This document shows, in pieces, positions 10,203-19,336 of a stretch of 64,000 nucleotides of DNA. Made by a program: the position numbers and the translations under genes. This stretch comes from Meiothermus sp. CFH 77666 (lineage in GTDB: Bacteria; Deinococcota; Deinococci; Deinococcales; Thermaceae). Numbering within the stretch: position 1 is the first letter of the stretch; each line of letters starts with the position of its first letter. Location of the stretch: assembly GCF_017497985.1 (NCBI RefSeq), contig NZ_JAGDFV010000013.1:26940-90939 (forward strand). The letters are read 5' to 3'. Below the pieces are notes generated by a model. It was given only the letters and a program-made list of their open reading frames with translations. It was not told where the DNA came from and did no database searches.

Positions 10203-10673
10203 ATGAAGTTTGCATTGGACGAAACGTTAGACGAGCTATGGCAGCTGTCCACCCATCTAGTCTGGCAGATGCGGCTCGATCAGCAGAGGGCTTTCGAGGG
10301 TCTGGGGGTCTCCCCCATGCAAGCCTTTGCGCTAATGTGCATCTCGGAGGGCATTGACCAGCCTTCGGGGCTGGCCTTCGTGATGGACGCCTCGCCGCCT
10401 GGGGTCTCGCAGCTTCTGGCGAGCCTCGAGGAGCGGGGTCTGGTGCACCGCCAGCTCGATGCCAGCGACAAGCGCAAGGTGCGTATTGTGCTGACCGAGG
10501 CCGGTAAGGATTTTCTGGTGCAGATGCGCAAAAACTGGAGGGAAGTTTCGCGTGAACGCTTCGCCCGGCTCAGCCCAGAGGAAATTACTATGCTAACCCG
10601 GAGCTATCGCAAGCTCACCGAGCCTGCCCCCGACAAAGACGTGCAGTCCCCAGAAAGGTCGGTGGAGCCATGA
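10203..10673 (+). CDS. MarR family transcriptional regulator
   Basis: The 156-residue winged-helix protein probably represses the efflux operon it heads. The wHTH reads SPMQAFALMCISEG...ASPPGVSQLLASLEERGLV and is followed by the typical MarR wing, HRQLDASDKRKVRIVLTEAG. The start chosen is the second of two closely spaced ATGs (first at 10197) because no ribosome site is present and TAATAT lies 9 bases upstream, suggesting a leaderless message. The stop overlaps the start of the next gene by 4 bases (ATGA), so it is translationally coupled to the outer-membrane gene. Family known; ligand unknown, probably a phenolic or drug-like compound. Confidence 0.9.
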   Translation: MKFALDETLDELWQLSTHLVWQMRLDQQRAFEGLGVSPMQAFALMCISEGIDQPSGLAFVMDASPPGVSQLLASLEERGLVHRQLDASDKRKVRIVLTEAGKDFLVQMRKNWREVSRERFARLSPEEITMLTRSYRKLTEPAPDKDVQSPERSVEP

Positions 10674-12016
10674 ACAGGCCTCCAGGATTAGGAGATAGGG
10701 TTCTGGGGCCAAACGGCAGACATGTGGCGCTGGCCCTGCTGATCGCTGGTACCTTCAACGCCGGGCTGGCGCAGGGGTTCTTTGCACCCCTGGAGAACCA
10801 TCCCTCGCTGTTGCAGGCCCGGTTGGGGCTGGAGGCGGCCCAGGCCCAGTTGCGGGCCACCCAGAGCCCGGTCAGTGTGCAAGCCCAGGGGGGGTTTTCG
10901 TTTTTTGAGGTGTCCCCGCCCCCCGGCCCTCCTACCTGCCCCAATCCGCTCAACCCGCAGTGCGCTAGCCTGCCCGGCGAGGCCCGGCAGATCACCCTGG
11001 GCCTGACCTTTACGCCCTTTCCCTTCGGCGATGTTGCCGATGCGGTCGGTCAGGCGGCGCTGGGGGTGGAACAGGCTGCACTGGGGGTGCGGCAGGCCCG
11101 CACCCAGCTCGAGGCCCAGGCGGTGGAGGCTTTCTGGCGGGTGCGGTTGGCCGAGTCGGGGCTGGAAGTGGCACGGCTGGGGGTGCGGCTGGCCCAGGCC
11201 AACCTCGAGGCCACCCGGCTGCGCGAAAGCCGGGGAGCGGCCAGCCCCAGCGAGGTGCGCCAGGCCGAGGCCAGCCTGCGCCAGGCGGCCATCCAGCAAA
11301 CCGACGCCGAGCGCAACCTGGCCCTGGCCCGGCAGAGCCTGGCCGACCTGATCGGGCCCAGCAGCGCCACCCCACCCCGGCTGGCCGTGCCCACCGAGGG
11401 CACCCCGCCCCAGGTGCGGCAGGCCGAACTCCAACTGGCTAACGCCCAGATCGCCTACGACCGGGCGGTGCGGGGGGTGCTGCCGGTGGTGCAGGGTAGC
11501 TACACCCGCAACACCTCCGACAACGACTCGCTCACCCTGTCCATCAACTCCCGCACCCTGCAACCGAGCCTCAGCTACACCAACACCTCCCAGGGCCGCA
11601 GTGCCCCTCAGGATCGCATCAACGGCACGCTGCAAATCGGCCTTTCGGCCAACATCGCCTTCGGGGTGCTGGATGCCCTCGAGGCTGCCCAGAAGCAGGT
11701 GGACGCAGCCCGTCAGGCCGTGGAGGCCGCCCGGCGCAGCAGCAAGTTGCAAGAGGATTTGCTGCGCTCTTCCCTGCAGACCGCCGAGCAAAACCTGACC
11801 AACGCCCAGCAGGTGCGCTCCGACGCCGAGCGCAGCCTGAACGAAGCCCGCGAGCGCGAACGGCTGGGGCTTGCGAGCCCCCTCGCCACCCTGCAAGCCG
11901 AACTGGCCCTGGCCCAGGCCCGCCTGGGCGTGGAGCAAGCCGAACTCAACCGCATCCAGCGAATTTTAGATCTGTACCGCTTTTTTGCCCTACCCCTCAG
12001 CGAGGTGAACCGATGA
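10670..12016 (+). CDS. TolC-like outer membrane efflux protein, full length
   Basis: This is the first of two outer-membrane channel genes in the operon. The 448-residue product has a signal-like hydrophobic segment near residues 20-37 ending AGLAQG, long Ala/Gln/Leu-rich coiled-coil helices in two repeats (about 45-245 and 330-440), and a Ser/Thr-rich central segment (about 280-325) with alternating residues expected of beta strands. This matches the OEP/TolC architecture of a trimeric channel spanning outer membrane and periplasm. It would receive substrate from the RND pump encoded downstream. It overlaps the regulator and the next gene by 4 bases each. Confidence 0.88.
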   Translation: MNRPPGLGDRVLGPNGRHVALALLIAGTFNAGLAQGFFAPLENHPSLLQARLGLEAAQAQLRATQSPVSVQAQGGFSFFEVSPPPGPPTCPNPLNPQCASLPGEARQITLGLTFTPFPFGDVADAVGQAALGVEQAALGVRQARTQLEAQAVEAFWRVRLAESGLEVARLGVRLAQANLEATRLRESRGAASPSEVRQAEASLRQAAIQQTDAERNLALARQSLADLIGPSSATPPRLAVPTEGTPPQVRQAELQLANAQIAYDRAVRGVLPVVQGSYTRNTSDNDSLTLSINSRTLQPSLSYTNTSQGRSAPQDRINGTLQIGLSANIAFGVLDALEAAQKQVDAARQAVEAARRSSKLQEDLLRSSLQTAEQNLTNAQQVRSDAERSLNEARERERLGLASPLATLQAELALAQARLGVEQAELNRIQRILDLYRFFALPLSEVNR

Positions 12017-13002
12017 AACTGGCCATCCCCACCCTTTTGACCCTCCTGACCACGCTCACATTGGCCCAGGCCCAGAACCTGAGCCTGGAAACTGCCCTGG
12101 CCAAGGCGCTGGAGCAAGCCCCGGTAGTTGCAGCCAAAGTCGAACTCGACGATGCCAGGGCCAATCTGCAAAGGGTGCTTTCCGACCCCCTCCTGACCCG
12201 CCCCAGCAAGGTGCAGGCCGAGCAGCGCTCTGCGCTCGCACAGGCCAGCTACGACCGGGCCGTGGTGCAGGCCCAGAGCAGCATTGTGGGGGCCTACACC
12301 CAGCTGCTCGAGGCCCAGATTCAGGTGCGCCTGGCCCAGAAGGCCCTGGAGGTTGCCACGCGGGGCCTGGAAATTGCCCAGATTCGCCAGCGCAACGGCT
12401 CCGGCACGGCCCTGGATGTTCGCAACGCCCAGAACCGCCTGGATGACGCCCGCAGCAACGCCACCCGGGCCGAAAACGGCCTGGCCCTGGCCCAGACCTC
12501 GCTGCGGAGCCTGGTGGGGCCTTTTGCAAACGTGGCCCCCTTACCGAACCCACCTGCCATGCCCGAGGCCAGCCTGATTCGGGAGCTACTGGGCAAGAAC
12601 CCGGACGTGCTACAGGCCCGCCAGCGGGCCGAGCTGGCCAGCCTGCAGGTCGAACTGCTCGACCCCAGCTATGCGGCCCGGGCCGAGATTGACGCCGCGA
12701 AGGCTCGAGCCGAGCAAGCCGTGGCGGGTGCGCGGGAACTCGAGCGGGGTCTGGGCTTGCAGTACGACTCGCTCTACCAGAACCTCCAGGCCGCCCAGCG
12801 GGCCCTGGGCGTCCAGCAGGCCGCCCTGGCCAATGCCCGCGAGACCCTGGCCAACGAGAAAAAGCGGCTCGAGGCCGGTCTGATTAGCCAGGTAGCCTAC
12901 CTGCAGGCCGAGCTTTCCTTCATTCAGGCCGAGCTTGCGGCCCAGCAGGCCCTGGGCAACTACTACCGCGCGTACTACAGCCTGCTGGCAGGAGGTCGCT
13001 AG
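12013..13002 (+). CDS. TolC-like protein, short form
   Basis: A second, shorter (329-residue) OEP-family protein follows at once. It has a clean signal peptide (MKLAIPTLLTLLTTLTLAQA) and is almost wholly helical, with repeating Ala/Gln/Leu heptads. It lacks a clear beta-strand segment equivalent to that of its upstream neighbour. It may form a mixed channel with the first protein, act as a periplasmic adaptor, or be a specialised channel; the sequence does not decide. It overlaps the adaptor gene start by one base (TAGTG). Full-length TolC proteins are usually above 400 residues. Confidence 0.8.
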   Translation: MKLAIPTLLTLLTTLTLAQAQNLSLETALAKALEQAPVVAAKVELDDARANLQRVLSDPLLTRPSKVQAEQRSALAQASYDRAVVQAQSSIVGAYTQLLEAQIQVRLAQKALEVATRGLEIAQIRQRNGSGTALDVRNAQNRLDDARSNATRAENGLALAQTSLRSLVGPFANVAPLPNPPAMPEASLIRELLGKNPDVLQARQRAELASLQVELLDPSYAARAEIDAAKARAEQAVAGARELERGLGLQYDSLYQNLQAAQRALGVQQAALANARETLANEKKRLEAGLISQVAYLQAELSFIQAELAAQQALGNYYRAYYSLLAGGR

Positions 13003-14225
13003 TGTTGGGCCAGACTTTCCTCCGAGGCGGGCTTGCGCTGGGGTTGGTGGGCCTGTTGCTGGTGGGCTGTGGCCCTCGGCGGGCACAGAGCGAGGCCCCG
13101 CAAGCCGCTGAAGGCGCGGTTTCGCGCAGCATCAAGGTGCGGGTTGTAACGCCCGAAACCGGCACCCTCACCACCACCCGCACCACCGGGGCCACCCTCT
13201 CCCCTGCTCGCGAAAGCCAGGTGGGGGCTACCGCCTCGGGCAAGGTACTGGAAGTGCTGGTACGGGAGGGTAGCCGGGTGGCAGCGGGGCAGGTGGTTTT
13301 GCGGCTCGACCCCGTCAACGCTCAGTCGGCCCTGCGAAACGCCGAACTGGCCCTCGAGCAAGCCAGGGTGAACCTCGAGCGGGCCCAGCGCTCCACCTCG
13401 GGCTCCCTCGCGCCGTTGCAGTCCAGCCTCGAGTCGGCCCTGGCCAACCTACAGGTGGCCGAGCGGCGCTACCGCGAGGGCAAGCAGCTTTTCGCCGCCG
13501 GGGCCATTGCTCAGGTCGAGCTGACCGGCCTCGAGGCGGCTTACAACCAGGCCAAAGCCGCCGCCGACAACGCCCGCGAGAACCTGGCCCGCGCCCAGCG
13601 CGCCTCCAGCGAAGACCTGGCCCTGCTGCGCCTCCAGGTGCAGCAAGCCCAGAACCAGCTAGCTCAGGCCCGGCGGGCCGTGGCCGATACCGAGGTCAAG
13701 GCCCCCTTTGCAGGTGTGGTGGCCGAAACCTTCGTAAACCCCGGCGAGTTCGTTTCGGCGGGGCAGCGGGCTTTTAGGCTGGCCGATACCAGCCGGCTCG
13801 AGGCCAGCTTCCGCCTGCCGCCCGAGGAAGCCGCCGCCCTGCCCTTAGGCAGCCAGGTCAACCTGATTTTTGGCGGCCAGACCTACCCCGCTACCCTCAG
13901 CAAGAGCAGCAAGGTGCCGGGCACCGACCGGCTGGTGGAGCTGGTGGCCGAGGTCGGGGGCAGCCTGCCCCCCGGCGCCAGCGCCCAGGTGCGTTACACC
14001 CTGCGCCTGGCCCAGGGCCGACTGCTGCCGGCAGGGGCTTTACGCACCGAAGGGCGTAATACCTTCGTGTTCGTGGTACAGGACGGCAAAGCCGTGCGGA
14101 CGCCGGTGCGGGTGCTGGGCGACACCGGCACCCGTGTGGCCGTGGAAGGGCTCTCCGGCCAGCCGGTGGTGTTTCCGGTGCCCTCGAGCCTCTCCGACGG
14201 CGATACCGTGGAGGTGGTGCAGTGA
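13002..14225 (+). CDS. RND efflux periplasmic adaptor, lipoprotein
   Basis: This 407-residue membrane fusion protein links the pump to the outer-membrane channel. The start codon is GTG. The N-terminus has a lipoprotein signal with the lipobox LLVGC at about residues 20-24, so it is probably anchored by lipid. A biotinyl-lipoyl half (VGATASGKVLEVLVREGSRV), a long coiled-coil hairpin (about 115-225), the second lipoyl half (ADTEVKAPFAGVVAETFVNP) and beta-barrel and proximal domains follow. This is the HlyD/AcrA order. A palindromic repeat lies between this gene and the pump gene. Confidence 0.92.
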   Translation: MLGQTFLRGGLALGLVGLLLVGCGPRRAQSEAPQAAEGAVSRSIKVRVVTPETGTLTTTRTTGATLSPARESQVGATASGKVLEVLVREGSRVAAGQVVLRLDPVNAQSALRNAELALEQARVNLERAQRSTSGSLAPLQSSLESALANLQVAERRYREGKQLFAAGAIAQVELTGLEAAYNQAKAAADNARENLARAQRASSEDLALLRLQVQQAQNQLAQARRAVADTEVKAPFAGVVAETFVNPGEFVSAGQRAFRLADTSRLEASFRLPPEEAAALPLGSQVNLIFGGQTYPATLSKSSKVPGTDRLVELVAEVGGSLPPGASAQVRYTLRLAQGRLLPAGALRTEGRNTFVFVVQDGKAVRTPVRVLGDTGTRVAVEGLSGQPVVFPVPSSLSDGDTVEVVQ

Positions 14226-14260
14226 GGGTTCGCCAGGCCCAAATCTTTGTGAACCCCGTG

Positions 14261-14398
14261 CCTTCTCTCCTTGTAGGAGAAGGTAGCGACACCCCACCGA
14301 TGCCTTTGCGCTCCATTGCGGCGAAGCCATTGGCTGGATCGGGGGTGTTGTCGGATGAGGGGCATATGGAACGCCCCTCGAAAATAACCATTCAGGTT
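14261..14398. repeat. Interspersed palindromic repeat B, copy 1
   Basis: The element runs from CCTTCTCTCCTTGTAGGAGA through GGTAGCGACACCCC to GGGGTGTTGTCGGATGAGGG and ends in an AAAATAACCATTCAGGT tail. Copies lie at 23989-24119 and 55067-55210. The GCGACACC/GGTGTCGC halves are complementary, so a transcript could fold into a long hairpin between adaptor and pump genes. Confidence 0.75.
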
Positions 14399-14433
14399 GG
14401 GCTGGTATCAGCGCAGCAGGAGGGGGGGCCGGT

Positions 14434-17400
14434 ATGAGCCAGGAAGAACGCAAAAACCCAGCGCCCCAGACCGGCGATAAACCGGAGAACCCACTCATTG
14501 CGTTCTTTGTCAAGCGCTTCGTGTTCTCCACCGCGGTATTCCTGGCCATGGTGCTCTTCGGCCTCATCTCGGGTAGCCGGGTGGGGGTAGACCTGCTGCC
14601 GCGCTTCGAAATTCCGGTGGTGGCGGTCACGACCGCCTACCCCGGCGCCGGGCCCGAGGAGGTCGAGCAGCAGATAAGCCGCCCCATCGAGGATGCGGTC
14701 TCGACCCTTTCCGGCCTCGACCAGATCGCCTCGCTTTCGGGGGAGGGCTTCTCCCAGGTGATTGTTTCGTTCGAGTTTGGGCAGGACATCAACCGCGTGG
14801 CCACCGATGTCTCCCAGCGGGTGGCGGCGGTGCGAGGCCAGTTGCCGCGCGAGGCCCAGGCCCCGGTGGTGCAACGCTTCGACCCCGCGGCAGCGCCCAT
14901 CCTGTTCATCGCGCTGTCCGCCGAGGGGCGCGACCTGCGCGAGGTGGCCAAGTACGCCAACGATGTGCTCAAGCCCCGGCTGCAGCTGGTGGGCGGGGTG
15001 GCCGATGTGCAGGTACAAGGCGCCCCCGACCGGCAGATTCAGGTCTTGCTCGACCCCTACAAGGTGGCCGCCTACAACCTCTCCCCAGCCCAGGTGGTGG
15101 GGGCCATCCAGACCTCGGCGCTGGCGGTGCCTGCTGGCACCCAGAGCAACCAGGGGCAGCGCCTGCTGTTCACCCTGCGCAACACCCCCACCACCCCGGA
15201 AGAGGTGGGGCGCATCCTGGTAGACCCTGCACGGGGCCTCGAGGTGCGCGACCTCGGCGTGGTGCGCGACACCCAGGCCGAGCCCACCCGCCTGACCCGG
15301 CTCAACGGCCAGCCGGTAATTCCCCTGGCCATCCGCAAAACCCCCGACTCCAACGCCGTAGCGGTGGCCCAGGGCATCAAGCGCACCCTCCAGGAAGCCC
15401 GCCTGCCCCAGGGCTACCAGGCCCGCATCGTGGGCGACACCACCACCTTTATCGAGAACACCGTCAACGACACCTTCCGCGAGGTGCTGCTGGTCGCCCT
15501 GATCGTCTCCTTCATCACCCTGATCTTTCTGGGCAAGCTCAACTCGGTTTTTAGCGTGGTGCTGGCCATTCCCATCACCATGTCGGGCGCTTTGATTGTG
15601 TTTGGCTTGCTGGGCTTTACCTTCAACGTCATCAGCCTGCTGGCCATCATCGTGGCGGTCGGCATCGTGGTAGACGACTCCATCGTGCTGGCCGAGAACA
15701 TCGAGCGTTACCGCAAGATGGGCTACGACAACCTGCAAGCGGTGCTGAAGGGCTCTACCGAGGTACTCTCGGCGGTTTCGGCGGCCACCCTCTCGCTTTT
15801 GGCGGTGTTCTTGCCGATTAGCTTTTTGCCGGGCATCATCGGGGAGTTTTTCCGGCAGTTTGGCATCGTGCTGGCCGCGGCCATTGCGGTGAGCTGGCTC
15901 GAGGCCCTGTTCTTCCTGACCGTGCGCCTGGCTTACTTCCCCGACCCCGAGCCCCCCACCTGGCGGCAACTGGGGGCCCGCTTTTTGGGTCTGGGCCAGG
16001 ATCTGCGCTGGGGGCTGCGGTTGCATGTCTACCGGCAGCCGGGCCTGAGCTGGGAGCGCCGCCTGTTCAATGTGCTGATTACGCCCATCACCCTGCTCCT
16101 GGCCCCCTTGCGCTGGCTGTTCTCGGTGATTTTCGGGCTGGCCGGGGCCATTACCGGCAGCCTGCACGGGGTTTCGGAGCGGGTATTCCTGGGGCTGCGC
16201 GAGCTGTATGCCCGCAGCCTGGCCGCCGCCCTGAAGCGAAGCGGTCTGGTGCTCTTGCTGGGCCTGGGCTTCTTCCTGAGCATTGGCTATGTGGGCCCCA
16301 AAATTCCTTTCAACTTTACCGCCAAAAACGACAACGGCCAGATGAACGTGGATCTGGTGCTGCCCAAAGGCACCGCCCTCAGCGAGACCGATGCCCTTAC
16401 AAGGCGGCTCGAGGGCTGGCTGGCGACCCGGCCCGAGGTTCGGGCAGTACTCAACACCGTGGGCAGCTCACAAAACATCCTGGGCGCGGGCAACCCCGAA
16501 CGGGCCCGCCTGGTGATTGAGCTGGTGCCCAAGGACGAGCGCGAGAACGTCTACGACCTGCTGCCCACCTACCGCGAGGCCCTGGAGAAGCTCCTGGCCG
16601 ACCGCCCCGAGGCCGACCTGCGGGTGACCGTGCCGGAAGGGGGGCCGGGTGGGGCTGCCGACCTGCAGTACACCCTGACCGCCCCCAGCCCCACGCTGCT
16701 GGCCGAAAAGAACCGCCAGGCCCTCCAGGTCATGCGGCAGCTCCCCTACCTCATTGATGTGCGCAGCAGCCTCGAGGAGACCGCCAGTGAGCGGGTACTG
16801 GTGCCCAACCCCAACAAGCTCCAGGGCACCGGCCTGACCCCCAACGACCTCGCCCAGACCCTGCGCATCTACAACGCCGGCACCGAGGCCGGCAACCTGC
16901 GCTCCGGCGGCGACGATATTCCCATCGTGGTCAGGGCCGACCCGCGCTTCGTACCCGACCAGACCAGCCTGCTCTCGCTGCCGGTCACCGCCCCGGCCCT
17001 GCGCAGCGCCCTGCCCCTGGGGAGCTTAGGGCAGTTCGAAAACCGCCAGACCCCCGCGCAGCTTTCGCGTACCAACCAGGCTTTCTCTACCGGCATCAAC
17101 GCCAATCGTGCGCCCGGCACCGAGATCGGCACCTTCCAGCTTTCCAACCTGGTGCGCCAGGAGCTGGAAAAGGCCGGGGTCTTTACCGATGGGGTGCGCC
17201 TCGAGACCCAGGGCTCCACCGCCTTTGTGGGCGACCTGGCCCGCAGCGCCCCCATTGCCTTCGGGCTGGCCCTGCTGCTCAACTTTCTGGTGATCTCGAG
17301 CCAGTTCAACACCTTCCGCTACCCGCTCTACCTGCTCCTGCCCGTGCCGCTCGCGCTGGTGGGGGCCTTCTGGTTCCTCTACTTCTTCAGAAGCGGCCTC

Positions 17401-17787
17401 GACGTGGTCTCGGTGCTGGGCGTGGTCATTCTGATTGGACTGGTCACCAAAAACGCCATCCTGCTACTGGACTTTGCGGTGCGCGAGGCCCGCGAAAAGC
17501 CCCTCTACGATGCCCTGGTAGAGGCGGCCCGGCTGCGTCTGCGCCCCATCCTGATGACCACCCTGACGGTGCTGATGATCTCCATACCCCTCATAGCCGC
17601 GGCTGGCGAGGGCTCGGAGTTCCGCAAGCCCCTGGGCATCATCATCCTGGGCGGAGTCTCGGTTTCCATGCTGCTGACGCTGTTTGTGGTGCCGGCTGCG
17701 TTCTACCTGTTTGAGCGCAAACGCTACGAGAAGATGCGCCAGGAGCGCACCAGCTTGCAGGGCGCCGCGCCAGCGGTGGGGGATTGA
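14434..17787 (+). CDS. RND multidrug efflux transporter (AcrB/HAE1-like)
   Basis: This 1117-residue inner-membrane pump exports hydrophobic compounds using the proton gradient. It shows the RND layout of two halves, each with one leading TM helix, a large periplasmic loop and a block of TM helices. The proton-relay segment of TM4 reads VAVGIVVDDSIVLAENIERY, with the paired Asp. The porter domains begin VGVDLLPRFEIPVVAV. A basic, amphipathic insertion of about 100 residues lies between the two halves (about residues 510-590), longer than in AcrB. A strong GGAGGG ribosome site precedes the ATG. With the adaptor and two TolC-like proteins it makes a complete tripartite system. Confidence 0.95.
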   Translation: MSQEERKNPAPQTGDKPENPLIAFFVKRFVFSTAVFLAMVLFGLISGSRVGVDLLPRFEIPVVAVTTAYPGAGPEEVEQQISRPIEDAVSTLSGLDQIASLSGEGFSQVIVSFEFGQDINRVATDVSQRVAAVRGQLPREAQAPVVQRFDPAAAPILFIALSAEGRDLREVAKYANDVLKPRLQLVGGVADVQVQGAPDRQIQVLLDPYKVAAYNLSPAQVVGAIQTSALAVPAGTQSNQGQRLLFTLRNTPTTPEEVGRILVDPARGLEVRDLGVVRDTQAEPTRLTRLNGQPVIPLAIRKTPDSNAVAVAQGIKRTLQEARLPQGYQARIVGDTTTFIENTVNDTFREVLLVALIVSFITLIFLGKLNSVFSVVLAIPITMSGALIVFGLLGFTFNVISLLAIIVAVGIVVDDSIVLAENIERYRKMGYDNLQAVLKGSTEVLSAVSAATLSLLAVFLPISFLPGIIGEFFRQFGIVLAAAIAVSWLEALFFLTVRLAYFPDPEPPTWRQLGARFLGLGQDLRWGLRLHVYRQPGLSWERRLFNVLITPITLLLAPLRWLFSVIFGLAGAITGSLHGVSERVFLGLRELYARSLAAALKRSGLVLLLGLGFFLSIGYVGPKIPFNFTAKNDNGQMNVDLVLPKGTALSETDALTRRLEGWLATRPEVRAVLNTVGSSQNILGAGNPERARLVIELVPKDERENVYDLLPTYREALEKLLADRPEADLRVTVPEGGPGGAADLQYTLTAPSPTLLAEKNRQALQVMRQLPYLIDVRSSLEETASERVLVPNPNKLQGTGLTPNDLAQTLRIYNAGTEAGNLRSGGDDIPIVVRADPRFVPDQTSLLSLPVTAPALRSALPLGSLGQFENRQTPAQLSRTNQAFSTGINANRAPGTEIGTFQLSNLVRQELEKAGVFTDGVRLETQGSTAFVGDLARSAPIAFGLALLLNFLVISSQFNTFRYPLYLLLPVPLALVGAFWFLYFFRSGLDVVSVLGVVILIGLVTKNAILLLDFAVREAREKPLYDALVEAARLRLRPILMTTLTVLMISIPLIAAAGEGSEFRKPLGIIILGGVSVSMLLTLFVVPAAFYLFERKRYEKMRQERTSLQGAAPAVGD

Positions 17788-17922
17788 GTACGCTTTGCCT
17801 CGGGACGATTAGCGCTCTCAAAAAGCATGTGGCCAAACCGGATTCTGAACTCCAGATCCACAGATTCGGACATCATTTGAAAACCACCTAGCAACCACAA
17901 CAGCAACCACCACAATGGTAGT

Positions 17923-17952
17923 TTGATTGACCTTAAGCCCAGGTATTACGAT
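17923..17952 (+). promoter_or_regulatory. Leaderless promoter of the acetyltransferase gene
   Basis: A -35 TTGATT (17923-17928) and a -10 TACGAT (17947-17952) are spaced 18 bases apart. The ATG follows the -10 box by 7 bases, leaving no room for a ribosome site. Confidence 0.55.
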
Positions 17953-17959
17953 AGGCAAC

Positions 17960-18529
17960 ATGCTCTACCATCTGATTGGCGAAGAGAGCGAGTTGCGCCT
18001 GCTCCAGTATCAACATGCCGAGGCCCTTTACAACCTGATCATGCAAAACCGTGAACACCTTGGCCGCTGGCTACCCTGGATTGATGAATACAACACTGTG
18101 AATTCGCTTTACTACTACATTCGCGACTCACTGGAGGCTTTCTCAAAGGGTACAGAGCTGCCACTCACCGTCTGGCACCAAAGCGAACTTGCGGGTATGG
18201 TCGGCCTTTACGAGATCAGACTGCACCATCGAAAGGCCCAGATCGGCTACTGGCTCGGCGAATCGTTCCAGGGCAAAGGGCTGATCTACAGGTCTATACG
18301 TGCGCTGCTGGCCCACGCCTTTACCGAACTAGGGCTTGGCAGAGTGGAAATCCAGGTGGCGAGCCACAACCCGCGTAGTAGAGCCGTGCCTGAACGGCTG
18401 GGATTCAAGCCCGAGGGGGTTTTGCGGCAAGCCTTCATCGTGCGCCAGGAGGTACAAGACCTGGTGGTTTACGGCATGACCCTCCAGGATTGGTTTGCGT
18501 TTCAGGCTTCGCTGGTCGAGTTCTCTTGA
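17960..18529 (+). CDS. GNAT family N-acetyltransferase (RimJ/RimL type)
   Basis: The 189-residue protein transfers an acetyl group from acetyl-CoA to an amine. It resembles the RimJ/RimL ribosomal-protein group: an N-terminal LRLLQYQHAEALYNLIMQNR, the HLGRWLPWID segment, the acetyl-CoA-binding stretch IGYWLGESFQGKGLIYRSIR and a C-terminal ARVP-like ERLGFKPEGVLRQ. The start is placed at MLYHLIG because it lies 7 bases after a -10 box. The true substrate is not deducible; many such proteins modify ribosomal proteins or small amines. Confidence 0.88.
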   Translation: MLYHLIGEESELRLLQYQHAEALYNLIMQNREHLGRWLPWIDEYNTVNSLYYYIRDSLEAFSKGTELPLTVWHQSELAGMVGLYEIRLHHRKAQIGYWLGESFQGKGLIYRSIRALLAHAFTELGLGRVEIQVASHNPRSRAVPERLGFKPEGVLRQAFIVRQEVQDLVVYGMTLQDWFAFQASLVEFS

Positions 18530-18540
18530 ATACAAATACC

Positions 18541-18571
18541 AAGTTACCTCCAAGTCACCTGGTAAGTCACC
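18541..18571 (+). promoter_or_regulatory. Three tandem AAGTYACC boxes
   Basis: AAGTTACC (18541-18548), AAGTCACC (18552-18559) and AAGTCACC (18564-18571) lie 11-12 bases apart, close to one DNA turn, immediately upstream of the hydrolase start. They may be a binding site for an unknown regulator. Confidence 0.4.
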
Positions 18572-18589
18572 CAACAGCAGGTCAAAAGT

Positions 18590-19333
18590 ATGAGCAAATA
18601 CCGCGTTTTCTGGCTGGTTTTCTTTGGAGGTCTGCTGCTTTTTGCCGGGGCCATGGTCTGGTACACCCGGCAGGCCCTCAAGCCCTATCCGGCAAACCAG
18701 GCTGCCCAGGCGGCCCTGCAAACCGATGCCCAGGTGCAGGTTCGCGCCACCCCCTACGGCTGGATCTTCCTGCCGCCAGGGCCTGTTAGGGGCGGGCTGG
18801 CCTTCTATCCGGGGGGTCTGGTAGAGCCCCAGGCCTATGCCCCCGTGATGCGCCGGATTGCCCAGGGGGGGTACCGGGTGGCGCTGCTCCAGGTGCGCTT
18901 TAACCTGGCCGTCACCGAGCAAGGCAAGGCCCGCCAGGCCATCGCCGAGGCGCCCGACCTGCCCTGGGCGGTGGGGGGTCATAGCCTGGGGGGGGTGGTG
19001 GCCTCCAACTTCGCCGACAGCAACCCCAGCGTAAAAGCCCTGGTGATGTGGGCCGCCTATCCCCAGAACGATCTCTCGAGCAAAACCCTGCCCACTTTGG
19101 CCCTGTTTGGCGAAAAAGATGGGGTCATTCGGCAAGAGCAGCTCGAGGCCAGCCAGAGTAAATTTCCGCAGAACACCCTCAAACAAACCATTCCGGGCCT
19201 CAATCACGCGGGGTTTGGTTCGTACGGCCCCCAGCGCGGCGATAACCCTGCCAGCATCACCCCTAAGGCGGGCTGGGACGAGATTGCTCGCAGAACCTTG
19301 GCGTTTCTGGATCAAACGCTGGTCAAGCCTTAA
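18590..19333 (+). CDS. Membrane-anchored alpha/beta hydrolase
   Basis: The 247-residue protein begins with one hydrophobic helix (residues 6-26), either an anchor or an uncleaved signal, then an alpha/beta-hydrolase fold. The nucleophile elbow is GGHSLGGVVA (Ser near residue 131), an acid lies in LFGEKDGVI, and the His is in PGLNHAGFGSYG. This resembles a group of bacterial dienelactone-hydrolase-like proteins of unknown substrate. It probably acts at the outer face of the cytoplasmic membrane. It ends 3 bases before the convergent SDR gene. Confidence 0.85.
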   Translation: MSKYRVFWLVFFGGLLLFAGAMVWYTRQALKPYPANQAAQAALQTDAQVQVRATPYGWIFLPPGPVRGGLAFYPGGLVEPQAYAPVMRRIAQGGYRVALLQVRFNLAVTEQGKARQAIAEAPDLPWAVGGHSLGGVVASNFADSNPSVKALVMWAAYPQNDLSSKTLPTLALFGEKDGVIRQEQLEASQSKFPQNTLKQTIPGLNHAGFGSYGPQRGDNPASITPKAGWDEIARRTLAFLDQTLVKP

Positions 19334-19336
19334 TGG

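Noticed and set aside
10688..11938. 416-codon minus-strand frame opposite the first TolC-like gene
   Set aside because: Gly/Leu/Gln-rich antisense product with no family features; the plus strand gene is well supported.
14392..16167. Long minus-strand open frame opposite the RND gene
   Set aside because: It is an antisense frame in GC-rich coding DNA; the plus strand encodes a clear RND pump, and the minus product is low-complexity His/Gln/Gly-rich.
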